64,000 bases of DNA from Amborella trichopoda. Lineage: Eukaryota; Streptophyta; Magnoliopsida; Amborellales; Amborellaceae. A program made the translations under genes and the position numbers. Positions 35,387-48,300 of this stretch are shown in pieces. The number at the start of each line of letters is the position of its first letter. Within the stretch, counting starts at the first letter, position 1. The DNA lies in contig NW_006499801.1 in assembly GCF_000471905.2 (NCBI RefSeq), positions 357,536 through 421,535 of the forward strand, in the 5' to 3' direction. The notes below the pieces were generated by a model that saw only the letters and a list, made by a program, of their open reading frames with translations, made no database searches and was not told the DNA's origin.

Positions 35387-37416
35387 CTATTGAGGTTTGA
35401 AGCCAGCTATTGTCCCCAATTCCTCCACAGATTTGGCCAAGTCTTGCACTTTCTCCTCCATCTCCAACAACATGTAAGCAAAAGCTGCTACAGCCAAGGC
35501 ATCTCCGAGCCCTGCTCCTCCCATCACCTCCTCCTCCTCTCCCTTCTTTCTTCTTTCCACCACAAGTCCAATATCTTGAGAGTGAGGGAGCGGCTCGATG
35601 AGAGCGGTCCTCAGCTCCTCAGCCATCGCCTGCAAGCTTTTCCCGATCACTGAGGCCAATGAGTGGCACCTCCTCATCTTGTGTATACTCTCCCCTAACT
35701 CACTCAGTGCACACACTATGGCCTCACCCAAGTTCGTGCATGGCTTCTCGAAGGACCTCCGGATCCATTCGGGTGACTGCTCCAACGCAACAACAATTCA
35801 AATCATTTGTGTTAGCAACCAACCATAAACTCTGAACCCCAAGAAAAATTAGCAGGCATACCTGTTGGACGGATTGGACACAGCTGTGTAATGATAGGAC
35901 GCATGCAGCGAGCTGCCTGAGGGTCTCTGAAATTTGCAAATACTTGTCCCATGGGTAGTAGAACCCAAACCTTCCATGCCATGGCTCCCAGCTGGCAAAG
36001 TTAGCCTACAAGGAATGTGACAAAATGAGATCACGACACATCATGCACCAACCAGACCCAACTTCTAATGAAGTATATGCTGCCTCTGCTCACCATTGCC
36101 GCGTCGGCATCTTTGGAATGTAAAACAGAGATGTAGCCATTGGAGATGCTTCTCTTGGTCTTCACGGCTGTCTTTTGGTTGTTGGTTTTGAAGTATTCAG
36201 CTAGACATCCTAGGTTTAATCACATGTATTATTACAGGATGGTTCGAGTCAAAAAAACTGAAATTCGTTACCAAGATTGATGGTATCGAGGTTAAGATGA
36301 CAGAAAAGCACCTTCTAATGACACTGTGATGTTCTCGAATTTTGTGACAAGTGATCGATGAAGGTTATCTCCAGCCCACACTGGGCAAATGAAAAAGCTG
36401 GTGGCCACACATACTGCGAACCCCATCCCAACTGTGGAGAGTCTATCACCAGCTAGTTTCACAATCTCCTCGCCCCGGTAACCAGAGACGGCAATCAGAT
36501 TGAAAGTTAGGATAAATATCATCACTCCATAGTCATATTTTTTCTTGATGGTAGGGATGAACCTGGTATAAGAAGCTATGGCACCTACAACCAAGAAAAT
36601 AAGAAGTTTGATAATCAAGAAAACCAACCAAAGTTAAAATGAAGAAATAGAGATGCCAGTTATGAGATAATTAGCAACCTGGAAGAATTCTTTTTACCTA
36701 TGAAGAAAATAGAGATCCCGAGAACAACAGCATTGGCCCTACGGCCGGCCCTTTGGGAGAGAAGGCCAGTCAGCATCCCTACAGAGCCCCCTAAAATGGT
36801 TCCAATCCCTCTGTTCAATCCCTTGCCCAATGTAGCACCTGAAAACAACATGCCAAACAAACCCTTATTATTGTTGTTTTTATCAATCTTGCAAAATATA
36901 ATTGTATGATAATGTATACTATAAGACCATTCATATTTTATTTAATGAGATCACAATCACTCATGTCCCTCAGGTGTGACGTCCTGTAGGTTGGGGCATG
37001 TCATAAGTTTAAAAAATTTTCTTTCAAACTTTGAGCTAAGTGAGTTGGACGTTCCCAACCTACCGATTTTACATCCAACAGCCAAAATTGATTATGACCT
37101 CCTTCTACAAGGTAAATAATTTTATTATATTCCTAATCTTATAGCATAATCTTGTTTCTTTACCTGCTGTGAACTCGTAAAGCACAACCACAGTCATGAT
37201 CGCCCACATCGCATTGTCGCCGACTTCATCGTAGAGATCCTTTTGAAGGTAGAGGAGTGAGACCAAGACGAGGGCGATGGCTACCTTGATGCTATGGATT
37301 ATGGGCCTGTGGTCCCTTCGTTGTTGAAGAAGTCGTAGTGTGGCAGGTTGCTTTCTTTTGAGGATTTCACCATCTTCAATTGAGATGCACACTACCCTTG
37401 CATCCGACTTCTCCAT
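35387..37416 (-). CDS. Aluminum-activated malate transporter family protein (ALMT), 6 exons
   Basis: ALMT proteins are plant anion channels, passing malate and other anions across the plasma membrane or tonoplast; members act in root aluminium tolerance or guard-cell closure. Exons on the minus strand: 37416-37164, 36838-36698, 36584-36312, 36209-36094, 36005-35862, 35776-35387. All junctions are GT/AG, giving 1317 nt, 438 residues and TAG. The N-terminal half has about six hydrophobic segments (near residues 43-57, 68-81, 95-108, 119-131, 151-166, 181-198) including [18 protein letters not shown]. The family motif [14 protein letters not shown] is at residues 267-280. The C-terminal cytosolic half has an EEEE stretch near 390. 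Length fits the shorter ALMT clade. Nothing is disrupted. Which family member, and which ion or membrane, cannot be settled here. Confidence 0.95.
36913..37132. mobile_element. Foldback (MITE-like) element, family A, copy 4, in ALMT intron 1
   Basis: Left end tatactataagaccattcat with gagatcacaatcactcatg; right end ttgattatgacctccttcta with aataattttattata. It fills most of the first ALMT intron, ending about 30 bp from the exon 1 donor. Confidence 0.65.
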
Positions 37417-37477
37417 GGCAGCAACAAGGCACTACAATGCAATGTTTGTTGTCGTGGCTCTTCAAAGAGGGTGGTGC

Positions 37478-37490
37478 AGGCATATATATA
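37478..37490 (-). promoter_or_regulatory. Candidate TATA box of ALMT gene
   Basis: tatatatat read on the minus strand about 65 bp before the ATG at 37416, which would give a 5' UTR of about 35 bases. Position and sequence only. Confidence 0.45.
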
Positions 37491-39203
37491 CTCACATTCT
37501 TTCAAGTACATGTCATGATTGCATGTTGAGATTGTACATCCATTCAGAAACAAACCAAAAGGATGCCATTGACTTAGGGGAGCAATAGGCTAAATGCCCC
37601 CACTCTTCTTCCACAATTAAACAAAAAAAATGGGACTTTATTTATATATATATATAAAAAAAAAAAAATTATTGGAATAGATATTTGAGACCCAACATCA
37701 ATTATTTGTGTTTATTCAAGAACACTGGTGATTGGCTTTTGCTCACTTTTATAGCTAGCCATTTTTTTTTGGAATGGGGGTTTTGATCAGTCCACTGTCT
37801 CATCTATTCACATGAGTTCTTCGTCCAAAATCCATATCCATGTTAAGGATGGATTTTGGATTCTGATTTTGAAGGATCCATAACCATGATCATGAATATG
37901 AAAAATAAATAGATTTCGAATCTTGAAAATTGTAGTTTTTTTTTTTTTTTTTTAAATTGCACTATTTATTTCTTATTTTGGTGCGTTCCCATTTTTCAAT
38001 GTCCATCTTAAATATGAATGTTTGGTGCCCAGGGGAGACATGCATCCCCTGACTCATACAAGAATTTTTTTTTTTTTCATTCTGGTAGGGCAGCTGTTCA
38101 ACTCATTTCTTATAAGAGCATGGATAATAGAAGTTGGGCAAGAGTAGTTAGGCAATCGTGATTCCATTAGTTCACAAGGAAAATAGAATTTGGATCGAAG
38201 GTGTTCACCGGCTGAATTGCAACTTTTTTTATTGCTTAACAGTAGGGCTGCTGGTCAAATACATGAAATTTCATTACACTGACCTTGAGGTTAGCGGTGC
38301 AAACTGTAGGGCTGCTGGCCATCATAAAAGTTTTCAGACTGAAAATATATTTTCCAACAAATTTTGGAAGCATCCCTTACTTTGATTGTTTAAGAAGAGC
38401 ACCTTAAAAAAACCTCACTCTTATTTAAAATTCCATAACATGCGAGCTATTGTAAACGCCAAAAGTGCCTTTAAGAGGTAGGTAATTCAAGATTTATAAA
38501 GCTCAGTTTCAAATTGTAAGCTATAGATGATTTGGGACGAAGAAGATTCATTTGAGGAAATAATTTTTTTTATCTATGTAGTTGGGAGATTTATTTATTT
38601 TTATTTACTATAAATAAAGTTGAAAAAACAGTAAAAACAAAAATATTTCTCCTTAATTTGGGCATCAATATCTGAAAATTATTAGAGATGCCTCATTTCC
38701 AGGCAAAAATAATCCCTTGAAATTAATTTTAAAGGACTCAAAGAAGCCACGATTGAGCAAAAACTTTGAAATTAACCCATGATTACCATGGGATTTTCCC
38801 TAGTAAAAAAAATGCATGCATACCTATGCAATTTAACATAAAACCTAAGGATAAATTCGGTACCTTACCTGCCCATAAAAGTAAGTGATAGGAAAAGGAG
38901 GAAGACTAGACATCACTAGCAATGGGTGGAGTTGTGTGGACTTTCATGGCCACAAATATACTTGTCCCTTCGTCGTTTGGACACCATAGGATAAAATAAT
39001 AATATTGTTGGCCAATGAGAAATTATTGGTTTAAGGATTCTCTAGTTTAGTTGTCCCAATAAGCCATTGGGTGGCAAAACTTTAAGAGACTATTTAGTAC
39101 AAACCAAATAAAACTACCATTGGTAAATCGGGATACCTTCTTTATTGTTTTTTCTTTGTATAAATGTGGCTAATGGGTTTTTTAAAATAAGTACATTTCT
39201 TTC
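37491..39203. other. ALMT upstream region and spacer
   Basis: AT-rich, with A and T runs (37620-37670, 37936-37953). No gene, and no repeat family member was recognised. Confidence 0.5.
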
Positions 39204-39436
39204 GGGATTGTATACAATGAGATTATTTATTTTTAATAATAAGTAGGTCGCAATTATTTATAACTTTCCGATGTGAAATTTGATAGCTTAGGTGTATTAC
39301 AAGGTTCAAGAAAAATTAAACTTCAAATTAAATTTTTTCAAACTCTGTGACACACCTAAGCTATCAAATTTCACATCGGATGGTCAAGATTAACTGTGTC
39401 TATTTTGTACAATGGTAAATGGTCTCAATGTATACT
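39204..39436. mobile_element. Foldback element, family A, copy 5 (near-perfect hairpin)
   Basis: Starts gggattgtatacaatgag and ends ggtctcaatgtatactttcg. The centre is a long inverted repeat: cgatgtgaaatttgatagct with taggtgt on the left arm, and acacctaagctatcaaattt with cacatcgg on the right. The transcript would fold almost end to end. Confidence 0.8.
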
Positions 39437-40625
39437 TTCGCATTTTTATATGCTCCTAAGTGGTTCATTTATAAAACATTATCTAGCGGACGATTCCAAT
39501 TGTGTGTGGCAAGTTAAGTTTTTCCAACTAAAAACGAGTTTCTATGTATACAAAAATGCATTATGTACCATACATTCTACGTTCTCTGGTTGTCAACAAG
39601 TTTCTATGTATACAACTAATACCAGAATTCTCATAAGAATCTTGATAAAAGAGAAAAAAGAAAACAAAAATTATGTGATCAGAGTACAAAAATATGAGGT
39701 CTAGAGCTCCATACCCACCAAGTCCAAAGTTAGCACTTTGACTCTAGGCTAGTTAGTACTCATGTTCACTATTTGAAGGATTCTTTGTGATATTTACAAT
39801 ACCATCTCGACTTCCCAACAGTTAGCTATTCTCACTCTAACCAACAAAGGGCTAGGTGGCGTTGATTCTCCACTATCATATATCTAGCACTCGCTATTAT
39901 GGTAGAGATTGCTCGTTGCTAGAGTGTTTTGCTTTAACAGAAGCTAATTTGTGTGTAAGTTGATGATAGCGAGATACAGGAAGCTAGATTTCTTGTAGTA
40001 AATATTTCTCCTATTCAGGAAGTTCGTGAAGCTAGATTGCTAGCAGTAAACATTTATCCCAATTAGGAGGGCTCTAATATTTTCTTCAGAGAATTATAAG
40101 ATAAGATTGCTAATCTTTGATACAATATGGTCACAATTATTCTCTTTAGCCATGAGATATGAAATTTAGAAGGGAGACAAGCTTTCAAAGCTGTAATAGC
40201 TGGGTTTTCATAGCACTAAGTCTCGAGTTCCATTCTTATGTAACTTTATCCAAAAAAAAAAAAGAAATTGGAAACCTGAGCTTTCTTTTTTTTCTATATT
40301 GAGTCCAAAAAAACTATTTCTCCGACTTTGAGATATGCTCCCGAGCCCCAAAAAAACGATTTCTCTAACTTTGAGATGTACTCCCCTACTCCATCGACGA
40401 AGGTAAACAGGGCCTTATTGCATTAGGTTTCCTCTTGATTTTTTTGTAACAGTCATGTATATTATACTCTTGTGGGAGCATAGCTTATATATACACTCCC
40501 TTTGTTGGAAGATCTACTTGTGAGAAATTTTTTTTAATTTTAAATTTTGGGAGAATCACTATGTCATTTGATATTTGAGTTTCCTAGCGCCTAAGTCTCA
40601 CCCTCTAAAACTTTGATAGTCTCTA
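39437..40625. other. Spacer with no recognised gene
   Basis: Contains a partial family A-like end near 40110-40160 (ctttgatacaatatggtcac). An A-run lies near 40252-40264. Nothing else was identified. Confidence 0.45.
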
Positions 40626-40813
40626 TTCAATTTTGAGATATTATTTTTTAAAAATAAATAGTGTGCAATCAGGAATGTTTTTAGCATGGTTAATCTATGG
40701 ATTGAAAAGTTTATATCCTTCAATTTTGAGATATTATTTTTTAAAAATAAATAGAGTGTGCAATCAGGAATGTTTTTAGCATGGTTAATCTATGGATTGA
40801 AAAGTTTATATCC
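40626..40813. repeat. 93-bp tandem duplication
   Basis: Units 40626-40718 and 40719-40813, starting ttcaattttgagatatt and ending aaaagtttatatcc. They are identical except for two extra bases (ag) in the second. The identity suggests a recent event. Confidence 0.93.
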
Positions 40814-40912
40814 TAAAATTAATCTTAGGTAGGCTTTTATTGAGGAGGAATGTGATCAGTATGCTCCCGATTAAGTATAATGACTTCTGGATTTTTTTTA
40901 AGAACGATTGTT

Positions 40913-41190
40913 TCATGCGGGCTGGCCTGCATTTCTAGAATATGTTATCCAAAGGTATAAAACATCCATGGATGCAAATAGGTGGTTCATCTAAAGACAA
41001 TTATAACTAACTGTTCAAATATTTTCTTAAATATAATCGTTATTTTTAGTTTTCAAATTTTTGTTTTTTGTTTTCATATTAAAGATTATATATTCTAAAA
41101 AAACAATAGAATCAAATTATATTTAAAATATATATTTATTGTGAAGCCCGCATTTCTATATGTACCGAATTGGCCGCATGCTGACCGCCT
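40913..41190. mobile_element. Foldback (MITE-like) element, family C, near-full copy
   Basis: Starts catgcgggctggcctgcatt and ends gcccgcatttctatatgtac followed by ttggccgcatg. Interior tggatgcaaataggtggttc matches the AGPase-intron copy. Confidence 0.65.
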
Positions 41191-41332
41191 CGGTTTTTTA
41201 ATCCATGGTCTGTTCTGTCCTGTCATCACATTCGTTTATGTTGCGTTACAGGCGATCCATGTCAGTGAATTCATGGAAAGTGGGTTCATACAGGTACATG
41301 TGACAAGTGCACTCCTTCCTGCTGTGGGCACC

Positions 41333-41427
41333 ATAACAAATCATGATTTCCTCCAACTCATTCATCTTTTCTAATGTTTGATGATGTATAATAAATCATG
41401 ATTTCCTCCAACTCATTCATCTTTTAT
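41333..41427. repeat. About 55-bp direct repeat
   Basis: The stretch aaatcatgatttcctccaac followed by tcattcatcttt occurs twice, about 55 bp apart. Confidence 0.85.
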
Positions 41428-41440
41428 TATATATACATGG

Positions 41441-41838
41441 GAAAAGTTTATATAGAGCCTATGCTCTAGTCTAAACAATGACGTTAAAGCCTATCTTAAA
41501 AAAAAATTTCACTAGAAAAAGTTGTTTTAATGTCTAAATATTCTCAAATTTATCATTTAGACATCAAGATGCATGAATGTGAGAAAACATTAATTTCAAA
41601 TTTTGGAAATAATGCATCTTGTTAGGCATTTTTGGGTCATCAATTTTTAAGTTATTTAAGGTTTCATGATATGCTCGATTTATACTATTTTTAAAGCTTT
41701 GAATTTTATAATTAAAGGTGAAAATATATTTTAAGGCTGGTTAGAATTTTCCAATATTGAAACCATATTTTTTTACACTATTTGAAGGTGGGCTCTAATT
41801 TGATTGTTTAGAGCCTCGGCTCTATACAAATCGCTCTA
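41441..41838. mobile_element. Foldback (MITE-like) element, family B, copy 1
   Basis: Starts gtttatatagagcc and ends tttagagcctcggctctata. The terminal inverted repeat pairs ctctaa, caatcaaattagagcc and their complements. Interior ttgttttgatg, then acatcaagatgcatg. Confidence 0.75.
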
Positions 41839-42299
41839 TATATATTGTCGTATCTCTTACAAATTCACGTAAAACTATTTGTGTTCTCTTGGGTATATTA
41901 TATTTCAATTGAAAAATAGATATATAATATCTAAAAATAAAATTTTAATTTTTAAACTAATAGTATTTATTTGTTATTAAAAATGAATTTCTCTTATATT
42001 TCAATTGAAAAATAGATATATAATATTTTAAAAATAAAAATTAAATTTTTAAACTAAAAGTATCCACTTGTGATTAAAAATGAATTTCTAAAAATTAGAT
42101 CTAAAAAACACTTATCAATTGTGATAGAATGACAACATGGTATGCTCCCGTAAAAACATGTTATACAAATTTCCAAAACTAAAAAAGTATAGCATTTAAC
42201 GTGGCAAAAGCAGCAATAATTACCTTCAATTTTTTGCAAAATCATCAGCATCTTAAAAAAAAAAAAACAATTAAGTCCTTGAATATATAATAAAAACAA

Positions 42300-42690
42300 G
42301 GAAAAAGTTTATATAGAGTTGAGGCTCTAAACAATCAAATTACAGCCCACCTCAAAAATTTCACTAGAAGAGGTTGTTTTGATGCCCAAATGTCCTCAAA
42401 TTGATCATCTCGACATCAAGATGCATGGACATGCGGAAAAAAAATGGATTTCAAGTTTTGGAAGTAGTGCATTTTGTAACACATTGTTAGATCGTCAATT
42501 TTCAAGATTTTCATAGATCTTCTCGATCTACACTATTTTTGAAGTTTTAAATTTTGTAACTAAAGATGAAAATATATTTTAAGGCTATCACAAAGATTTC
42601 CAGTATTGAAACCACAATTCTCGACACTATTTGAAGGAGCACTTTATTTTGATTGTTTAGAGCTTTGGCTCTATACAAAACGCACCCTTA
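42300..42690. mobile_element. Foldback (MITE-like) element, family B, copy 2
   Basis: Same ends and block order as copy 1: gtttatatagagttgaggct at the left, gtttagagctttggctctat at the right, followed by gcaccctta. Confidence 0.75.
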
Positions 42691-44076
42691 AATAAATTCT
42701 ACATTTATTTGAATTTCTTTAAAATAACTTTCAGCCAAGTTGAATGGGCAACACAACATAGTACTAGTATAAAAATGATGCATTACATTATTCTAAATAG
42801 AAATTTACTTAAGATTACTAGAAAACTCATCACCAATCTTTGATGACTGTCCAAATTATTGTAAAATAAAATCTTTTAAAACAATATAAGGTATATTTCA
42901 GTATAAAATTATTGTATTATAAATTATATTCATATAACGTTATTATTCATATCTTGTAGTTGAATATATCTATAACATAAAAATATTTAAATTGTCATTT
43001 ATATGTTATAAATTATAACTTATAAATATATAACCAAAAATATATATGTTATAAATATATTTGTAAATTATAACTAATAACTTATAAATACTTAAATTAT
43101 TTTTTATAAATTATAACTTATTATTAGAACATACTCCTAAAAAAGTTGAATAATAAATCTAAATGGATTAAAAAATACAACATTAATTACAAACATACCT
43201 ACAATATAGTATGTGAAGACCATAATAAAAAACTTGTAATCTTCTATGCAATTAAAGCATAAAACCCCGTCAAGGTGTAATGTACATATCCCGTTAAAAT
43301 CTATAATGAAAGAATATGTCATTTTTAAATAAATTTTACATTCATATTGACTTCTATAAAATAAATTTCACATAAGTCAAGCGATTAGCATAACATAGTG
43401 CCAATAAAAAAATGACACATTACACTGCTATAAAATTAATTAAAAACTAAATATAGATCATTTAAAAGTCAGATCGACTTCTACATTTAAACTTTTTAAT
43501 AAAACAAATAATTGGTCCAATTTAAACAAATTCCACAATTATGTAATTTCTTTAAAAAAACGTGTAGTACAAAATAATGGCGCCACAAAAATGACACATT
43601 TAACTACTATAGGAAATATTTTACTTACAATTAATATATATATTTTAAATAATTTAACATAAGTTGAGCAGGTAGCACAACATAGAGCCACTGTGAAAAG
43701 ACATGTTCCATTGGTCTAAACAGTAGTTCGGTTCATATTAATATTAGTTGAATGTTAACTTTGAATTTTAATTAATTGTTTATATATTTAAAAGTATAAT
43801 ATTAATTATCAGTCAAATTATAAAATTTTAGTTTGTAAGTTTCATTTGTTCTAATTTAGTATAAGTTGTATTAGTTATTCTTACGCGTTCTTAGTTCTTG
43901 CCATGGAAAATTTTAACTAGGGCTTTTCACTAGGTATCTCTAGATCCACTTAGTGTTGACATCTAAATTCATCACAAAAGTTAAGCTAGCAGCGCAACAT
44001 ATTTAAGATTTAATGGTGCACCTTACGTTGATCGTTTAAGATTGCAACCTTATGTAAACCACACCTTTATTAAAAG
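42691..44076. repeat. AT-rich block with dispersed degenerate repeats
   Basis: A phrase resembling aagttgagcaggtagcacaa, followed by cata and often atgacacatt, recurs near 42735, 43380, 43660 and 43985 with poor spacing regularity. Runs of tataaat/ttataact lie in between. No coding sequence. Confidence 0.5.
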
Positions 44077-44928
44077 GAAAAAGTTTATATAGAGCCTAGG
44101 CTCCAAACAATCAAATTAAAGCCTACATCAAAAATTTCACTAAAAGATGTTGTTTTGATGCTCAAATATTCTCAAATTGACATACTCGACATCAAAAAGC
44201 TTGGACTTGAGAAAAAAATGAATTTCAAGTTTTGGAAATAGTGCATCTTTTATTGTATTTTTGGTCTGTCAATTTTTAAGTTATTCAAGTTTTTTTTAGA
44301 TCTGCTCGANNNNNNNNNNNNNNNNNNNNNNNNNNNNNNNNNNNNNNNNNNNNNNNNNNNNNNNNNNNNNNNNNNNNNNNNNNNNNNNNNNNNNNNNNNN
44401 NNNNNNNNNNNNNNNNNNNNNNNNNNNNNNNNNNNNNNNNNNNNNNNNNNNNNNNNNNNNNNNNNNNNNNNNNNNNNNNNNNNNNNNNNNNNNNNNNNNN
44501 NNNNNNNNNNNNNNNNNNNNNNNNNNNNNNNNNNNNNNNNNNNNNNNNNNNNNNNNNNNNNNNNNNNNNNNNNNNNNNNNNNNNNNNNNNNNNNNNNNNN
44601 NNNNNNNNNNNNNNNNNNNNNNNNNNNNNNNNNNNNNNNNNNNNNNNNNNNNNNNNNNNNNNNNNNNNNNNNNNNNNNNNNNNNNNNNNNNNNNNNNNNN
44701 NNNNNNNNNNNNNNNNNNNNNNNNNNNNNNNNNNNNNNNNNNNNNNNNNNNNNNNNNNNNNNNNNNNNNNNNNNNNNNNNNNAATCAAAGATTTGTTGTA
44801 TCGAAACCACATTTCTCGATATCTACTTTGATTGTTTAGAGCCTCGGCTCTATACAAACCGCACCCTTATTAAAAACTTACTAATTTATTTTAAAAGAAA
44901 TCAAAAAATCACATGAGCACGTGAATAC
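44077..44928. mobile_element. Foldback (MITE-like) element, family B, copy 3, with assembly gap
   Basis: Family B left part 44077-44309, then Ns, then right part 44783-44869 and a 60-bp flank (aatttattttaaaagaaatc). The next copy repeats both element and flank, so this is one half of a tandem duplication. Confidence 0.7.
44310..44782. other. Assembly gap (473 N)
   Basis: Unsequenced. Open frames running through it are artefacts. Comparison with the neighbouring copy predicts only about 70 missing bases. Confidence 0.99.
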
Positions 44929-44929
44929 G

Positions 44930-45375
44930 AAAAGTTTATATAGAGCCTAGGCTCTAAACAATCAAATTAGAGCCTACCTCATAAATTTTACTAGTAGAGG
45001 TTGTTTTGATGCCCAAATATCCTCAAATTGATTATCTCAAACATCAAGATGCATGGACTTGAGAAAAAACGGATTTCAAATTTTGAAAATAGTGCACTTT
45101 ATAACGCATTTTTGAACCGTCAATTTTTAAGTTATTCGAGTTTTTATAGATCTGCTCCATCTGCACTATTTTTGAAGCTTTAAAGTTTGTAATTAAAGAT
45201 GAAAATATATTTTAAGGCTAGTCAACAATTTCTAGTAGTGAAACCACATTTCTCGACACTATTTGAAGGTGAGCTCTAATTTGATTGTTTAGAACCTCGG
45301 CTCGATACAAACACACTTACTAAAAACCTACTAATTTATTTTAAAAAAAATCAAAAAATCACGTGAACACGTGGA
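44930..45375. mobile_element. Foldback (MITE-like) element, family B, copy 4 plus flank
   Basis: Element 44930-45313 followed by the same flank as copy 3 (aatttattttaaaaaaaatc, then acgtgaacacgtgg). Confidence 0.75.
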
Positions 45376-48300
45376 TTCTGCAAGTAGCCCTAAAATGTAG
45401 TTTATTAAACAAGTGTCTTTTGAATTTTACTAACTTCACTATTCATATTTTCAAAATCTAAAACTTCAAATTGCGGATTTTGAAAATCTAAATTTTTGAG
45501 AACTTTAGAGTTTGAAAATTCAAATTTTCTTCAGATTGTGGAATATCAAACTTTTAAAATTTCAGACTTTCAATATCTAAAATTTTTACGAATTTAGGCG
45601 TTATTGAATTTTGGAGCTTGAAGATATGAAATATAGTTAATTTGATCATTTTTAAAAATTACAAAAAAGAATGTGAATATAATAACAAAAAAAATCAGGT
45701 AATTATTAAGTAAAGTAAAATTACTGTGTACTCTTATACAGCTTAACAAAGCTCCAAAGGAAGTGGAGGTCCCTTACCTCCACGAGAAAATAATTTGAGT
45801 TATTTATTTAACCCCCACCCCAAAAAGAAATAAAGGGGAATTTGAGTCATTTCTCTCTACAAAAAAAAAAATCCCCTCATTTTGTCCCACGATTCCTTGT
45901 AAAGATAAATATTTATCCCTACAATTGATCATTTGAACCACGAGATGTATGGGCACAAAGAATTCCAAAATGTTTTCAAGTATTTATTAATTTTTAATTA
46001 TGTATGGACACAAAGAAAAAACAAAAAATAATGTATCTTATAACAAGTTATTTATTAATTTTTAATTGTTTTAGAGATTTTCAAATATTTATTAATTTTT
46101 AATTTAAAAATTTATATCTAGAGATGAAAATAGACTTTCAAGCCATCGAGAGGTTTTTTTTTTTTTTTTGGTAACTTTGTAGGAAGAGCCTCATTTGTTG
46201 CCGTGTTTAACTAAATAATAATTTAAAATATTAAAAATAAAAATAAAAAGCAAAAGATTTTGATTCCAATGCTGTAGTCGATGTTCCACAAGTCATTGTA
46301 CGACCTGAATCTCGCTGAACTTTTTGATTCTACGATACTTATGAGCATATAAAATAAATAAAATTGATGTTTTTTTTTTCTTTTTTCTTTTTTGATTTCC
46401 TCCTAGTCAAGGCGCGTTGTCTTCCCCATTTTTCTAATTCGAATAAAATTATGATATTTGCTTGTTTTCATTTGAATGTGACTCATAAGTGGCAAACAGG
46501 CAATGATTATTTTTCAGGCTGCATTTCCTAGAGTCAAAGTTGCACACTCACAAGAAAGAGAATTTATGCTACAACATGCTAATATATATAAGTTTATCTA
46601 ATTTTTTTTAGCTTTTTTCTAAATCTCCATATTATACTCCTATTTTAATTTTTTTATTATATTTCTTTTGTAAAATTTTTACTGATCATCAATTGCGATT
46701 TGATCCAGACCAGATCTAAATCACCGATCCAATGATTTAACGCGGATTTATGGACAAATAACCTGTGGGGTGTTAAAACCTGACTTAAAAAAAAAAAAAA
46801 AAAAGAAGAAGCTGCATGAGGCAACTTGATTGAAAAATCGAGCAATGTAAATCATAATGGCTACGCGTTTGAAATTAAGGTTTCAGAGTTGGAACAAGTG
46901 GCAACCAACTGACCACAGTGGTGGTTGTTGCTACCTAACTTGAAGGAAAAAAGGTGTGACCATTATTTCACTTCTGAACTAATACTGTGATGTGATATCT
47001 AGTGTTTTATAACATGAAGTAGATGGTAAAGACACAGCGGACTGCGCAATTTGCATGTCAGGCCTGTCGTGCTATGTGTTACTTCAAAGAAAGGAGGGGG
47101 GAGGCGGAATGAGGTGTTTAAAAAATTCCGAGACCCGGGTTCGGGCTCATCCAAGTTGATAAGTAGGGTGAGTCTGTACTTACAACTAGGTTGGTTGTAT
47201 GTCAACTAGGAGGCTCGGATGACTCAGACTCATATGCGTTAGACTATGTCGACCCTGACTCGGGCTCGAGTGCGGGTTTCTCAAAGAGCCACGTGGTTTC
47301 TTTTCAAGGGAGAAGAGTGACTTCCAAGCCAGCTCCCACCCCACTCAACCCAACTCAACCCAAATATTGCATTATTTTTAAAATAATGCATCTTGTGTAA
47401 GGCTACGACGTGAGGATAGTATGCCTTTTGAATCAAAGCACAACCACTTGAGCAATGACAAAAGGATAGATCACAAGCCACAAACTAATGTTGGCCCAAT
47501 GGAGAGCACTGAGCTCTTGTACTTGATGGCCCGATGGAGAGCACTGAGCTCTTGTACTTCAGATTTCAATAGATATCAACCGAAAACCACTTAACTTTGA
47601 TGCTTCAACATATAAGTCCCCTCCTCCATTCCCTCATATATATTTTATTATTATTATTATTGATAATCAATTGTTATCGGGATGTTTTGATGGGTATTTA
47701 CTGAGATATTATCGATATTGTTTATGAATTGGGAAATTATCGAATAATTATAGGTCTTTCCTTATGTCGAAGTAAATATACTATCTATTATGAAATAATG
47801 TTTAATTAACATTAGCAAATGTGATTCCAAACTCTATACAATAGAAAACGTAAATATATTCAAACTTTACATATGATAAAGTTGACAATAATATCTTATA
47901 TATGAAATAATTAAAAATATCGACACTCCTTAAACAACTAAACAGCTTTAAAATTACATATCCATTATGAGCAATATTCAAGTAGGGCAAACACCACCTC
48001 CGCGAGGTATAGGTACATATACCCACACACGCGCATGCACAAAAATGCACGCACCCATACCCGTTTTTATCATTTGTAAGTAGGGTTGCCAATGGCTCGG
48101 TGCTCCAATTGAGCTAAAGTAGGCCCAAGTTCAATCCACATTTTTATCGCTAGGTCAATGCTTGCCATGTTGGCCTCCAATCCCGGCTAGTGGTTATGGT
48201 AGAACCAAAGTTAAAAAAATGGTGATACGGATCGGGAATTGCCGATTTAGATTGAGAATGGATCCAAACTGACTCAGTTCCTTGTCTAAGTCGGTAATCC

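Noticed and set aside
44250-44857. Two minus-strand open frames of about 190 codons
   Set aside because: They consist almost entirely of undetermined bases in the assembly gap.
48078-48190. SINE-like stretch with a possible B-box (aagttcaatcc)
   Set aside because: No convincing A-box at the right distance, no A-tail and no second copy in the window.
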